Below, in pieces: positions 24,656 through 33,230 of a DNA stretch of 34,925 bases (its first letter is position 1; every line of letters starts with the position of its first letter). The stretch covers positions 1 to 34,925 of the forward strand of contig CAZYXG010000023.1 of NCBI GenBank assembly GCA_964650885.1. Direction: 5' to 3'. The notes under the pieces are model-generated. The model did no database searches, was not told the DNA's origin, and saw only the letters and a program-made list of their open reading frames with translations. This DNA comes from JAPLFM01 sp964650885 (lineage in GTDB: Bacteria > Bacteroidota > Ignavibacteria > Kapaibacteriales > UBA2268). The position numbers were made by a program, and so were the translations under genes.

Positions 24656-24668
24656 ACCTAAAAGATAA

Positions 24669-25553
24669 TTAGAAACTCCAGTTTAATGATAGAACTAATG
24701 ACTCATTCAAATCTCTCATCTTAGAGAGGTTATAGTCATAGAGTATTCTATTGCTATAATCTAAACTCAAGAAGCGATATTTGATTGAAGCACCAGTTAT
24801 TGTACTTACTCGAACTGATTCTACGTTTTTCCAAAAAGAGTCTCTTGCAAATAGAGTAGTTTTCAAGCTCATATTGAATGTCAAATCAGTTGCTAACTCT
24901 CTGGTATAGTTAGTTTCAATAATTCCAGAAACACCCGATTCAAAAGAAACTTTCTTAGTTGGATTGTCAAAGTCTGGTTTAGAAGTTAGAGGGTCGTTAA
25001 GAACGAATTTGTCTCTAATTGTCAATTGATAAGCATAGCCCAAACCATAAATAATCTCGAATTTCATTTTTGTAGGTTCATTCTTCATAGTTTGTTTCTG
25101 TCCTAGAAACAAGGATTGATACAAAAAGCCTGGATCTAAAAATGTGGTAACTTGATCTCCAATTTTACCAGGTCTGAGTGTAGTCTCGAAAGTAGTTTCA
25201 AGGAATGCTCGCAAAGAGCTTGATGAATCTATTAAAAAAGCTGGAGTTACTGAAGCTATAAAGTTATCCTGAGTTTTATCGGGCAATTTCCCCTCTCTGT
25301 GCATTTGTCCATAGTTGATAAAAAGCGATGAACCAAGTGAGAAAGGAAGATTTTCATAAGTTATCTTTGCATTCACAGTGGCAAGCCATTGCAAACTTCT
25401 ATCTTCTAGCCCAGATTTTGAAATATTTTGATAAGTAAAGCCAATCTTTCTATTCATAAAGAAAGTTGTTTTAGATTTACTCACAGTAGCAGTGTCTTCT
25501 GCAAAAGTTGCTATGTGAGTAATAAAAACGAGAAGAAAAATGTATCTAATCAT
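24669..25553 (-). CDS. Predicted outer-membrane protein, DUF3078-like
   Basis: A 294-residue exported protein. ATG 25553 gives a clean signal peptide (MIRYIFLLVFITHIATFA, cut before EDTA); the frame is open for 16 more codons upstream but these spoil the signal. The mature part alternates amphipathic strands with polar loops and ends LVLSLNWSF with a terminal Phe, as in BAM-inserted barrels. It resembles the DUF3078 group in layout (WLATVNAKITYENLPFSLGS ... FINYGQ), which I hold as a suggestion only. No catalytic residues are evident. It lies divergent from the VPS10-like gene at 25671 with a shared 117-base spacer, and convergent with fabA. Confidence 0.65.
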   Translation of the reverse strand: MIRYIFLLVFITHIATFAEDTATVSKSKTTFFMNRKIGFTYQNISKSGLEDRSLQWLATVNAKITYENLPFSLGSSLFINYGQMHREGKLPDKTQDNFIASVTPAFLIDSSSSLRAFLETTFETTLRPGKIGDQVTTFLDPGFLYQSLFLGQKQTMKNEPTKMKFEIIYGLGYAYQLTIRDKFVLNDPLTSKPDFDNPTKKVSFESGVSGIIETNYTRELATDLTFNMSLKTTLFARDSFWKNVESVRVSTITGASIKYRFLSLDYSNRILYDYNLSKMRDLNESLVLSLNWSF

Positions 25554-25586
25554 AATATTATGTTTAAATATTTGAAAAAAATTTAA

Positions 25587-25594
25587 CAAAAATA
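25587..25594 (-). promoter_or_regulatory. Possible -7 box of the minus-strand outer-membrane gene
   Basis: Minus-strand TATTTTTG (TAnnTTTG type) ends 33 bases before the ATG at 25553, inside the divergent spacer. A TTTG occurs 15 bases further upstream (25613-25610), shorter than the usual spacing. Weak support. Confidence 0.3.
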
Positions 25595-25670
25595 AGAACA
25601 ATTCTTACGCAAAATTCTGTTTTTTATCAAAATATTAGAACAAAATCATTAATTTTAAAAAAATAAAATT

Positions 25671-28600
25671 ATGGAAAATATGAAAAAAGTCTCTATCCTG
25701 TTTTTTGCATTACTAATTACTCTTTCTTTTAGCTTGGCGGAGAAGTTAGATATAAATAAAATGAAGAATTTTAAGCCTCGCAGTATTGGACCCGCTGGTA
25801 TGAGTGGAAGAATAACGACAATTGATGCAATTAATGGCAATACTAAGATAATATATGCTGGTGCTGCTTCTGGCGGACTTTGGAAATCAGAATCTGGAGG
25901 CCTGCTATGGTCTCCGATTTTCGATAAAGAGAAAGTGCAATCTATTGGTTCTATAAAAATAGACCAATCCAATTCTGATATAATATGGGTGGGAACAGGC
26001 GAAGGCAATCCAAGAAACTCTCATAATAGTGGTGTTGGTATGTATAAATCTAGCGATGCAGGAAACAGCTGGAAAATAATGGGATTGGAGAACACCTCAA
26101 ATATTCACAGAATTATTATTGATAAGAAAAATTCCAACATAGTTTATGCTGCTGCTCTTGGCTCTGCTTGGAGCGATAGCAAAGATAGAGGCGTTTTCAA
26201 AACGACTGATGCTGGAGAAACTTGGCAGAATGTATTATTTGCCGATGAAAAAACAGGTTGTGCCGATTTAGTAGCAGACCCCAGCAATAATCTTAAACTT
26301 TTTGCTGCAATGTGGGAATTCAGAAGGGAGCCATGGTTTTTCAAATCAGGTGGTAAATCCTCGTCGCTTCAAATGACTTTTGATGGCGGTAAGAATTGGA
26401 AGAAACTTGGTAAAAATGAAGGTCTGCCTGAAGGTGAGCTTGGTAGAATTGGTTTGGCAATTGCACCAAGCAATCCAAAAGTTGTTTATGCTGTGATAGA
26501 AACAGCTAACGACAATATGCTATATCGTTCTAACAATGGCGGATTGAATTGGGTTATGGTAAACAGCAAATCAGTAGGTGATAGACCTTTCTATTATTCA
26601 GAACTTTACGCCCACCCTAAAAATGAAAATACTTTGTTTTATGTTCATACACTAGTTGATAGGTCAATTGATGGTGGTAAAAATTTTGAAGGGTTAGTCC
26701 CTTGGGCTGTCCATCCAGACCACCACGCTTTTTGGATAGATTCTGATAATCCAGATTATATGATTGACGGAAATGATGGCGGTTTGAATATTACTCTCGA
26801 TGGAGGTAGCACTTGGAGATTCGCCGATAATTTACCATTAGGGCAAATGTATCATATAAACGTTGACAATGACAAACCATATAATGTTTATGGCGGAATG
26901 CAAGACAATGGATCTTGGAAGGGTCCTAGTAATAGTTATACTTGGGGTGGGATAAAAAACAATATGTGGCAAGAAGTTCTTTTTGGAGATGGTTTTGATG
27001 TAATTCCAGACCCAGAAAATAGTCGTTATGGCTATGCACTTTGGCAAGGTGGAAATTTAAACCGTTATGATGCTGAAACAGGACAATTAACTTACATAAG
27101 ACCAACTCATTCAGAAGGTACTGAGCTTAGATTCAATTGGAATACGGGAATTGCTCAAGACCCTTTCGACACAAAAACTATTTATTTAGGTAGTCAGTTT
27201 CTGCACAAAAGTACAAACCGTGGAAATGATTGGGAGATTATTTCTGAAGATTTAACTACTAATGATACTACTAAACAAAAGCAAATGAAAAGCGGGGGAT
27301 TGACTCCTGATGTTACTTCCGCAGAAAATCATACAACTATTATTGCAATTGCCCCATCTAAAATTCAGAAAGGACTAATTTGGGTAGGAACTGACGATGG
27401 TAATGTGCAGATAACACAAAATGATGGCAAAGAATGGTCGAATTGTGCTAAAAGTATATATAACACTAAAAACTCGCCAAAAGAAGGAGCGTGGGTTCCA
27501 CAAATACAAGCTAGTTCATATTCGGGGTCTGAAGTATTTGTTGTAATGAATGATTATAGACGTGGCGACAAAAAAGCATACTTAATGCAAACAAAAGATT
27601 ATGGCAAAACTTGGAAAAACATACTGGAAGGTGAAGACATATTTGGCTATTCACTAAGTTTTTTGCAAGATAAAAAAGAACCAAAACTAATGTTTTTGGG
27701 TACAGAAAATGGTCTTTATGTTACTATAGATGCTGGAGAAAATTGGTCAAGATGGAGCGAGGGCTTCCCTGCTGTTCCAACAATGGATTTGGTTTATCAA
27801 GAGCAGGAAGACGACTTAGTGATTGGTACTTTCGGCCGCTCAGCTTGGATATTCGATAATTTAGCTCCACTCAGAAAATTAGCTCAAGATACCCCAAAAG
27901 TATTTGAGAAAGGGCTTGTTGTTTTAGATCCACCAAAAGCAAATCAAATGTTTTGGAAAGTGACTCCTGGCTATCATTTCCCAGCTCATGGAATATTTGG
28001 AGGTGCTGCAGAAACAAACAATGCTGTGCTTGATGTATTCATCAATAAAACACAACAGGAATTAGAAAATCCAAACAAAAAAGACACAAATAAAACTATT
28101 AAAAAAGTAGTTGATACTCTTGCAGTAGATATTTATGATCAAGATAATAATTTAGTGAGAAAGCTTAAAATGAAAGTAGATTCATCGTATAACAGACTTT
28201 ACTGGGATTTGAGAATGCGTGATTTCCGTGGATTGGAACGCAACAAGAAAAATAAAACTTTAAACTACGAAGAAAGGGCTGGCGAAAACGTGCTTCCTGG
28301 CAAATATAAATTAGTTTATACTTATGGCAACTATAAGGATTCTAACTTTGTAGAAGTTGATGTGGACTATAGAACAAATCCTAACATATCAGATTTGAAA
28401 TCAAAGTATATGTTCATAAAAGAGAAAATGGCTATTAATGATAGCTGTGTGGCTATGAGTGATAGAATTTATGAAGCAAAGGATTTGCTTGATTTTCTTC
28501 GCAAGCAGAACGAATTTCTTCCAGATTCTACAATGAAAGAGCTGAATAAGAAAATAGAAGCAATTGGAGATTCACTTAAGAAAATTGAAAATCTAATATT

Positions 28601-28850
28601 TGGTGAGCAAGGCAAAAAAGGAATTACAGACAATCCGACAACAATTTTAGCTGAAAGATTAAGCAATGCCAATTACTTAGCTTCTTCAAATTATGGAGTA
28701 ATAAACTCTAACCAAAAAACTGCATTTATGCTCGCTGAGAAAAGCTATAATGACGTAAAGATTAAATTGGATAGTTTCTTCGAAAAAGATTGGAAAAAAT
28801 TTGAAGAAGATTATAAACCTTTCTTGATAAACCCATTCAATAAAAATTGA
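25671..28850 (+). CDS. Secreted VPS10/sortilin-like BNR (Asp-box) repeat protein
   Basis: A 1059-residue exported protein, usually annotated as a glycosyl hydrolase or WD40/YVTN/BNR-like protein. Signal peptide at about 4-22 (MKKVSILFFALLITLSFSLA). A long beta-propeller region (about 30-720) carries at least ten Asp-box motifs of the S/T-x-D/N-x-G-x-x-W/F type, for example SSDAGNSW, TTDAGETW, TFDGGKNW, SNNGGLNW, SIDGGKNF, TLDGGSTW, TKDYGKTW and TIDAGENW. A C-terminal FlgD/Ig-like domain (about 820-920: DIYDQDNNLVRKLKMKVDSS ... LPGKYKLVYTY) and a coiled-coil-like tail with Cys follow. There is no T9SS domain. The Asp boxes are structural, so no glycosidase activity can be claimed. ATG 25671 and 25680 are both possible starts. 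A terminator follows the stop. Confidence 0.85.
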   Translation: MENMKKVSILFFALLITLSFSLAEKLDINKMKNFKPRSIGPAGMSGRITTIDAINGNTKIIYAGAASGGLWKSESGGLLWSPIFDKEKVQSIGSIKIDQSNSDIIWVGTGEGNPRNSHNSGVGMYKSSDAGNSWKIMGLENTSNIHRIIIDKKNSNIVYAAALGSAWSDSKDRGVFKTTDAGETWQNVLFADEKTGCADLVADPSNNLKLFAAMWEFRREPWFFKSGGKSSSLQMTFDGGKNWKKLGKNEGLPEGELGRIGLAIAPSNPKVVYAVIETANDNMLYRSNNGGLNWVMVNSKSVGDRPFYYSELYAHPKNENTLFYVHTLVDRSIDGGKNFEGLVPWAVHPDHHAFWIDSDNPDYMIDGNDGGLNITLDGGSTWRFADNLPLGQMYHINVDNDKPYNVYGGMQDNGSWKGPSNSYTWGGIKNNMWQEVLFGDGFDVIPDPENSRYGYALWQGGNLNRYDAETGQLTYIRPTHSEGTELRFNWNTGIAQDPFDTKTIYLGSQFLHKSTNRGNDWEIISEDLTTNDTTKQKQMKSGGLTPDVTSAENHTTIIAIAPSKIQKGLIWVGTDDGNVQITQNDGKEWSNCAKSIYNTKNSPKEGAWVPQIQASSYSGSEVFVVMNDYRRGDKKAYLMQTKDYGKTWKNILEGEDIFGYSLSFLQDKKEPKLMFLGTENGLYVTIDAGENWSRWSEGFPAVPTMDLVYQEQEDDLVIGTFGRSAWIFDNLAPLRKLAQDTPKVFEKGLVVLDPPKANQMFWKVTPGYHFPAHGIFGGAAETNNAVLDVFINKTQQELENPNKKDTNKTIKKVVDTLAVDIYDQDNNLVRKLKMKVDSSYNRLYWDLRMRDFRGLERNKKNKTLNYEERAGENVLPGKYKLVYTYGNYKDSNFVEVDVDYRTNPNISDLKSKYMFIKEKMAINDSCVAMSDRIYEAKDLLDFLRKQNEFLPDSTMKELNKKIEAIGDSLKKIENLIFGEQGKKGITDNPTTILAERLSNANYLASSNYGVINSNQKTAFMLAEKSYNDVKIKLDSFFEKDWKKFEEDYKPFLINPFNKN

Positions 28851-28873
28851 GAATAGCAACTTTGGTACATTAA

Positions 28874-28906
28874 AAAACACTATCAGAAAAGGTAGTGTTT
28901 TTTTTT
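28874..28906 (+). terminator. Rho-independent terminator after the VPS10-like gene
   Basis: AAAACACTATC (28874-28884) pairs with GGTAGTGTTTT (28891-28901, one G-T pair) around the loop AGAAAA, followed by T to 28906. It lies 23 bases after the stop codon. Confidence 0.8.
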
Positions 28907-28949
28907 GGTTTGAATGTAAATGTTAAAAATAGTTCGTAAATTGCAAATC

Positions 28950-28957
28950 TAAATTTG
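28950..28957 (+). promoter_or_regulatory. Possible -7 promoter box before ugd
   Basis: TAAATTTG fits TAnnTTTG and lies 21 bases before the ATG at 28979, after the preceding terminator. It would give a very short leader. No -33 element at the right distance. Confidence 0.3.
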
Positions 28958-28978
28958 TTAAAAAATTGAAAAGTAAAA

Positions 28979-30316
28979 ATGTCTTATAAAGTTGGTATAA
29001 TTGGTACAGGCTATGTTGGCTTAGTTTCTGGAACTACATTTTCTGCAACAGGTAATCATGTGTTATGCGTGGATATTGATGAAGCAAAAGTGGAAATCAT
29101 GCGTCAGGCAAAAAGCCCAATCTTTGAGCCAGGATTGGAAAGATTGATGGCAAAAAACATCAAAGAAGGAAGATTGAACTTCACCACTAAACTGGAAGAA
29201 GCTGTTAGCACTTGCCAATTTATTTTCTTATGCCTGCCCACTCCTCCAAATGAAGATGGCTCTGCAGATTTGCACCACGTGCTGGATGTGGCAAAAGATA
29301 TAGCAAACATAATAAAAAGCAAAAACATTACTGACGAAAAAATAATTATAAATAAAAGCACCGTACCAGTTGGAACGGGCGAAAAAGTTAAGAGTATTTT
29401 TGCTGAAATTCTTGGCGAGAACAACATTGTGAATATTGTGAGCAATCCAGAATTTTTAAGCGAGGGCTTTGCAGTAGAGGAAGCTACATATCCAGATAGA
29501 GTAGTTGTTGGAACGGACAAGGCACATATTGGCGATTTAATGAGAGATTTATATAAGCCTTTCGTTAGAAACAACAATCCAATTCTAATTATGGATATAA
29601 AGAGTGCGGAACTTACCAAATATGCAGCAAATTCATTCTTGGCTGTGAAAATATCTTATATGAATGAGCTTTCAAGATATTGCGAAGCAGTTGGAGCTGA
29701 CATAGATAAAATTAGAACTGGTATGGGCTATGATCCAAGAATTGGCAATAAATTCTTATACGCAGGGCTTGGCTATGGTGGTTCTTGTTTCCCAAAAGAT
29801 GTGAAAGCATTGGCTTATTCAGCTAAAGATATTGGAGTGCCACTAACAATGGTGGAAAATGCAGAAGCTGTGAACTACTCGCAATTGTTGTTTTTCACAA
29901 ATAAAGTTTTTAAGAAATTTGGTAATAACTTGAGCGGTCTGCACTTTGCATTTTGGGGACTTTCGTTCAAACCAGAAACTGACGACATAAGGGAAGCACC
30001 AGCATTTTTTGTGATAGAAGAACTTTTGAAAGCAGGTGCTAAAATTTCTGCTTACGATCCAGAAGCAATTGAAAACACAAAAAAAATATTTGGCGATAAG
30101 ATTACTTATTGTGAGAATCAATATGAAGCATTGCAAAACGCCGATGCTTTAATTATTGCTACTGAATGGACTGTTTTCCGCACACCAGATTTCGGAATTA
30201 TGAAAAGCACGCTTAAATCTCCTGTAATAATAGACGGAAGAAACGTTTATGAAACTAAAGAAATGAAAAGCTTGGGCTTCGATTACATAAGCATTGGGCG
30301 TGGAGTGCAAGCATAA
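28979..30316 (+). CDS. ugd: UDP-glucose 6-dehydrogenase
   Basis: Oxidises UDP-glucose twice with NAD+ to UDP-glucuronate, a precursor for surface polysaccharide and nucleotide sugars, in the cytoplasm. The 445-residue protein has the N-terminal Rossmann fingerprint VGIIGTGYVGLVSG (5-18), LPTPPNEDGSADL (86-98), KSTVPVGTGE (126-135), SNPEFLSEG (155-163), the Lys in ELTKYAANSF (Lys214), the catalytic Cys in GLGYGGSCFPKD (Cys270), and a C-terminal UDP-binding domain with FWGLSFKPETDDIREAP. Length and order are typical of the UDPGDH family, although GDP-mannose dehydrogenase relatives share these motifs. It is a single gene flanked by two hairpin terminators (28874-28906 and 30351-30384). Confidence 0.94.
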   Translation: MSYKVGIIGTGYVGLVSGTTFSATGNHVLCVDIDEAKVEIMRQAKSPIFEPGLERLMAKNIKEGRLNFTTKLEEAVSTCQFIFLCLPTPPNEDGSADLHHVLDVAKDIANIIKSKNITDEKIIINKSTVPVGTGEKVKSIFAEILGENNIVNIVSNPEFLSEGFAVEEATYPDRVVVGTDKAHIGDLMRDLYKPFVRNNNPILIMDIKSAELTKYAANSFLAVKISYMNELSRYCEAVGADIDKIRTGMGYDPRIGNKFLYAGLGYGGSCFPKDVKALAYSAKDIGVPLTMVENAEAVNYSQLLFFTNKVFKKFGNNLSGLHFAFWGLSFKPETDDIREAPAFFVIEELLKAGAKISAYDPEAIENTKKIFGDKITYCENQYEALQNADALIIATEWTVFRTPDFGIMKSTLKSPVIIDGRNVYETKEMKSLGFDYISIGRGVQA

Positions 30317-30350
30317 GAGCAAGCTTTAGATAAGTCAATGAAGTTAAATT

Positions 30351-30384
30351 AAATCCCAAACCCAAAAAGTTTGGGATTTTTTTT
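30351..30384 (+). terminator. Rho-independent terminator after ugd
   Basis: AAATCCCAAAC (30351-30361) pairs perfectly with GTTTGGGATTT (30369-30379) across a seven-base loop, followed by T to 30384. It separates ugd from the secreted redox operon. The stretch up to 30511 is AT-rich and must hold that operon's promoter, which I could not pick out. Confidence 0.85.
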
Positions 30385-30511
30385 GTCTAAAGTAATTTTA
30401 AGTTATTGTTTTTTTCTGAAAAGTTTAGTTAATTTGTGTAACATTCTTAACTTTCACAAGTTATTAGAAGTGTTACATAAAATAATTTTTCAAACAAATT
30501 CGGTTTTCATT

Positions 30512-31294
30512 ATGAAAAATATTATACTTTCTCTTTTTTCTCTTCTATTTTTGGTAAGTATATCAAATGCTCAAGATACTGCAATGCAGTTGAATGGTAT
30601 GGATTGCAATGGCGTAAATAGAGATTTATTTGCTGATTTAGACTCTGGAAATGCGGCTGTTATTTTCTTTTATATGTCAAATTGTGCTTCTTGCCCACCA
30701 GTTGCTAAAAAAATACAAACTATGGCTAACAATTTAATGAAATCATATCCTGGGAAAATTAAAGGTTATGCTATGCCTTATGAAAATAACACAACTTGCG
30801 ACTATTCTGCTTCATGGGTGAAAGATAATAGTTTGCCGATGTTTGTTCCTTTTGAAAAAGGTAAAACACAAGTTGCATATTATGGTGGTTTCGGTATGCC
30901 ATCAGTTGTTTTAGTTGGCGGTAAAGATCGCAAAGTGCTATTTTTCACTAAAAGCTTTGTAAACAAAGATACTTTAACAATGAAAAACATGCTTTTGGAA
31001 TTATTTAATCCAATGAGTGTTGAGAAATTACCAAGCTCTGTATCTGAATTTAGAGTATTCCCAAATCCATCAAGTGATTTCGTTTCTGTTAAATTAGATT
31101 TAAACGAAGCTACGGAAGTAATAATAGATATAGCTGATTTGAATGGAAAGCAAGTTGCTTTAATTACAAATGAGGTAATTTCGGGTAGTTTTGCCAAACA
31201 AATTCCTACATTTTCATTGACAAATGGAACTTATTTAGTTCGTTTGAAAGTTGGAGATCAATCTTTCACTCAAAACTTAACAATATTAAGATAA
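30512..31294 (+). CDS. Secreted thioredoxin-like protein with T9SS sorting domain
   Basis: A 260-residue exported protein. ATG 30512 is chosen because it gives a clean signal peptide (MKNIILSLFSLLFLVSISNA, then QD). An open frame back to 30371 runs through the terminator region and is not used. The thioredoxin-like fold (about 22-175) includes the redox pair CASC (Cys58/Cys61) in IFFYMSNCASCPPV and the cis-Pro segment GMPSVVLVGG. The C-terminal part (about 183-260) is a T9SS sorting domain (FRVFPNPSSDFVSV ... GTYLVRLKVG ... LTILR), so the protein should end on the cell surface or outside rather than in the periplasm. It opens a five-gene run with ten-base gaps leading to a multicopper oxidase. 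A role in thiol-disulfide chemistry or metal delivery for its partners is inference. Confidence 0.85.
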   Translation: MKNIILSLFSLLFLVSISNAQDTAMQLNGMDCNGVNRDLFADLDSGNAAVIFFYMSNCASCPPVAKKIQTMANNLMKSYPGKIKGYAMPYENNTTCDYSASWVKDNSLPMFVPFEKGKTQVAYYGGFGMPSVVLVGGKDRKVLFFTKSFVNKDTLTMKNMLLELFNPMSVEKLPSSVSEFRVFPNPSSDFVSVKLDLNEATEVIIDIADLNGKQVALITNEVISGSFAKQIPTFSLTNGTYLVRLKVGDQSFTQNLTILR

Positions 31295-31304
31295 GGCACA
31301 ACCT

Positions 31305-32138
31305 ATGAATAAATTAATAATTAGTGTTGTTGCTTTGGCAACTTGCTATTTAATGGCATTCTCGCCAGACATCACTATTCTTAAAAAAGATGGAGCAGAA
31401 CCTGGCTATACTGGTTCTCCTGGTGATAGTTTGAAAAACTGTACAGCATGCCATGGTGGAACTGCTATCAAAATTGATGGTTGGGTATTGTCGAATATTC
31501 CTAAAGATGGCTATATCCCTGGCACGAGATATACTATAACTCCTATTAATTTTGAATCAGGAGCTACACGCTTTGGATTTGAAGTTTCGCCACAAGATTT
31601 ACAAGGAAATTTAATTGGTAAAATGATACTTACTGACACAATTACTACTAAATTTGTAGGCGGAGAAAAATATGTTACTTACACTGCAAATGGTATTGAA
31701 AGTCAGGATTCTATGGTTTGGAATTTCGATTGGATTGCTCCCACTAATGGCACAGGCGATGTAACTTTCTACGGTGGATTTAATTCAAACTATGACAATC
31801 ACAAAGATGGAGACAAAACATATTTATCCACTTTGACTGTAAAAGAACAAACTGGTGCATCTGTTTCTGATATAAGTAATTTAATTTCTGAATTTAAAGT
31901 ATTCCCGAACCCATCGAGTGATATTGTATCAATTACACTTGATTTAAAAGAAAAATCACGAGTAACAATTGACATTTCGGATATGAGTTGCAAACAAATG
32001 GAATCTTTGATAGACGAAGAAATGACTGGTAATATCACTAAACAATTCTCTACTTCTACATTGACAAATGGGACTTATTTAGTTCGTTTGAAAATTGGAA
32101 ATCAATCTACTTTTAAAAAATTGACTATCGGAAGATAA
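31305..32138 (+). CDS. Choice-of-anchor V-like CxxCH protein with T9SS domain (copy 1)
   Basis: A 277-residue exported protein with a short signal peptide (IISVVALATCYLMAFS). The opening GAEPGYTGSPGDSLKNCTAC ends in the haem-type motif CTACH (Cys46, Cys49, His50) and is followed by a beta-rich domain (YTITPINFESGATRFGFEVS ... FYGGFNSNYDNHKDGD). This is the layout of Bacteroidota 'choice-of-anchor V'/reeler-like proteins that carry the GAPxGxTGxPGD..NC..CH signature. A full T9SS tail begins FKVFPNPSSD and ends KLTIGR. One c-type haem is likely but not certain, because no distal ligand can be chosen. It is ten bases from the thioredoxin-like gene and ten from its own tandem copy. Confidence 0.8.
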   Translation: MNKLIISVVALATCYLMAFSPDITILKKDGAEPGYTGSPGDSLKNCTACHGGTAIKIDGWVLSNIPKDGYIPGTRYTITPINFESGATRFGFEVSPQDLQGNLIGKMILTDTITTKFVGGEKYVTYTANGIESQDSMVWNFDWIAPTNGTGDVTFYGGFNSNYDNHKDGDKTYLSTLTVKEQTGASVSDISNLISEFKVFPNPSSDIVSITLDLKEKSRVTIDISDMSCKQMESLIDEEMTGNITKQFSTSTLTNGTYLVRLKIGNQSTFKKLTIGR

Positions 32139-32148
32139 GGTACAACCT

Positions 32149-32529
32149 ATGAATAAATTAATAATTAGTGTTGTTGCTTTGTTAACTTGCTATTTAATGG
32201 CATTCTCGTCAGACATCACTATTCTTAAAAAAGATGGAGCAGAACCTGGCTATACTGGTTCTCCTGGTGATAGTTTGAAAAACTGTACTGCATGCCAAGG
32301 TGGAACTGCTATCAAAATTGATGGTATTGAAAGTCAGGATTCTATGGTTTGGAATTTCGATTGGATTGCTCCCACNNNNNNNNNNNNNNNNNNNNNNNNN
32401 NNNNNNNNNNNNNNNNNNNNNNNNNNNNNNNNNNNNNNNNNNNNNNNNNNNNNNNNNNNNNNNNNNNNNNNNNNNCGTTTGAAAATTGGAAATCAATCTA
32501 CTTTTAAAAAATTGACTATCGGAAGATAA
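32149..32529 (+). CDS. Second copy of the CxxCH/T9SS protein, deleted and gapped
   Basis: The copy keeps the signal peptide, the GAEPGYTGSPGD opening and the last 18 codons of the T9SS tail, but three things differ. The haem motif reads CTACQ, because CAT has become CAA at His50. Seventy-one codons are missing in frame between two ATGGT sites (the join is KIDG directly to IESQD). A 100-N gap replaces what would be about 340 bases if copy 1 is a guide; 100 and 340 leave the same frame, so the ORF through the gap is a coincidence. Other changes are A12L and P21S. It is either a decaying duplicate, a protein that has lost haem binding, or a partly mis-assembled repeat. Confidence 0.6.
   Translation: MNKLIISVVALLTCYLMAFSSDITILKKDGAEPGYTGSPGDSLKNCTACQGGTAIKIDGIESQDSMVWNFDWIAPXXXXXXXXXXXXXXXXXXXXXXXXXXXXXXXXXXRLKIGNQSTFKKLTIGR
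32376..32475. other. Assembly gap (100 N)
   Basis: Exactly 100 N, the conventional scaffold gap of unknown length. It lies inside the tandem repeat, where short reads cannot be placed uniquely. The flanks on both sides are identical to copy 1, so true size and even copy number are open. Confidence 0.98.
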
Positions 32530-32530
32530 G

Positions 32531-33220
32531 TTGAGATTATTGCAAAATATTATAATATTAGTAGCAGTTTTAATAGCTGCTACTAATATTAATTTCGCCA
32601 AAAGCTATACTTTAGTGCCTAATGATACTATTGTGATTAGTGGTGTATTAGAAGATTTGCAAACACTTTCTATCCAACAATTGAACACTTCCAAAGATAC
32701 AGTTAATTTAAAATGGAAAAAAATAAAAGAAGTGTTGCCCGATAATTGGGAAGCTTCTGTTTGCGATAATTCCTTTTGCTATACAAGTTTGATTGAAAGT
32801 GGCACAATGATACCAGTATATCCAGATGACTTTGGAATTGTTTTGCTACACATTACTCCAAAAATAAACTATGGAGAATCACTTATTCAATATACGGTTT
32901 GGGACGATAAATATCCAAATGAAATTGACACATTAACATATATATTACAAGTAATCCCTGCTAGTTTAGAAGAATTGGAATTACAAAATATTAATATCTT
33001 TCCAAATCCAACTAGCGAGTTGATTAATGTATCAATAAATTCTCATCATATATATTCATATTCGCTTACTGATATTAATTCAAAGCAAGTACTTTCGGGG
33101 CACTTAATTAGCAATATAACTAATTTTTCAATTAAAGAAATACCTTGTGGTTTGTACATTTTAGAAATCAAAGATAGAAATGGCAAAGTGCAAATAACAA
33201 ACCCCATAATCAAAAACTAA
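32531..33220 (+). CDS. Small secreted protein with T9SS sorting domain
   Basis: A 229-residue exported protein starting at TTG 32531, one base after the preceding stop. The signal peptide is IIILVAVLIAATNINFA. The middle (about 30-145) is a beta-rich domain with a conserved-looking LPDNWEASVCDNSFCY segment and two Cys five apart, then GIVLLHITPKINYGESLIQY. This module is common in secreted Bacteroidota proteins but I do not know a function for it. The last 80 residues form a T9SS domain (INIFPNPTSELINVSI ... GLYILEIKDRNG ... PIIKN). It is the fourth gene of the redox operon, ten bases before the multicopper oxidase. Confidence 0.75.
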   Translation: MRLLQNIIILVAVLIAATNINFAKSYTLVPNDTIVISGVLEDLQTLSIQQLNTSKDTVNLKWKKIKEVLPDNWEASVCDNSFCYTSLIESGTMIPVYPDDFGIVLLHITPKINYGESLIQYTVWDDKYPNEIDTLTYILQVIPASLEELELQNINIFPNPTSELINVSINSHHIYSYSLTDINSKQVLSGHLISNITNFSIKEIPCGLYILEIKDRNGKVQITNPIIKN

Positions 33221-33230
33221 AAAGTAATTT

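Larger units (their letters stand above)
31295..32529 (+). repeat. Tandem gene duplication (CxxCH/T9SS gene, unit about 844 bp)
   Basis: Copy 1 (31295-32138) and copy 2 (32139-32529) start with the same leader (AAGGYACAACCT before ATG) and end with the same bases. Over the first 177 bases of coding sequence I count five differences. Copy 2 lacks a block equivalent to 31477-31689 and then contains the 100-N gap. Confidence 0.85.

Noticed and set aside
29104..29619. 171-codon minus-strand frame inside ugd
   Set aside because: ugd is complete with all catalytic motifs; the opposite frame has no domain or signal.
30371..30511. In-frame extension upstream of the thioredoxin-like gene
   Set aside because: It begins inside the ugd terminator and would bury the clean signal peptide that starts at ATG 30512.
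32209..32601. 130-codon minus-strand frame across the N gap
   Set aside because: It exists only because N codons are read through, and it runs antisense to the duplicated gene.
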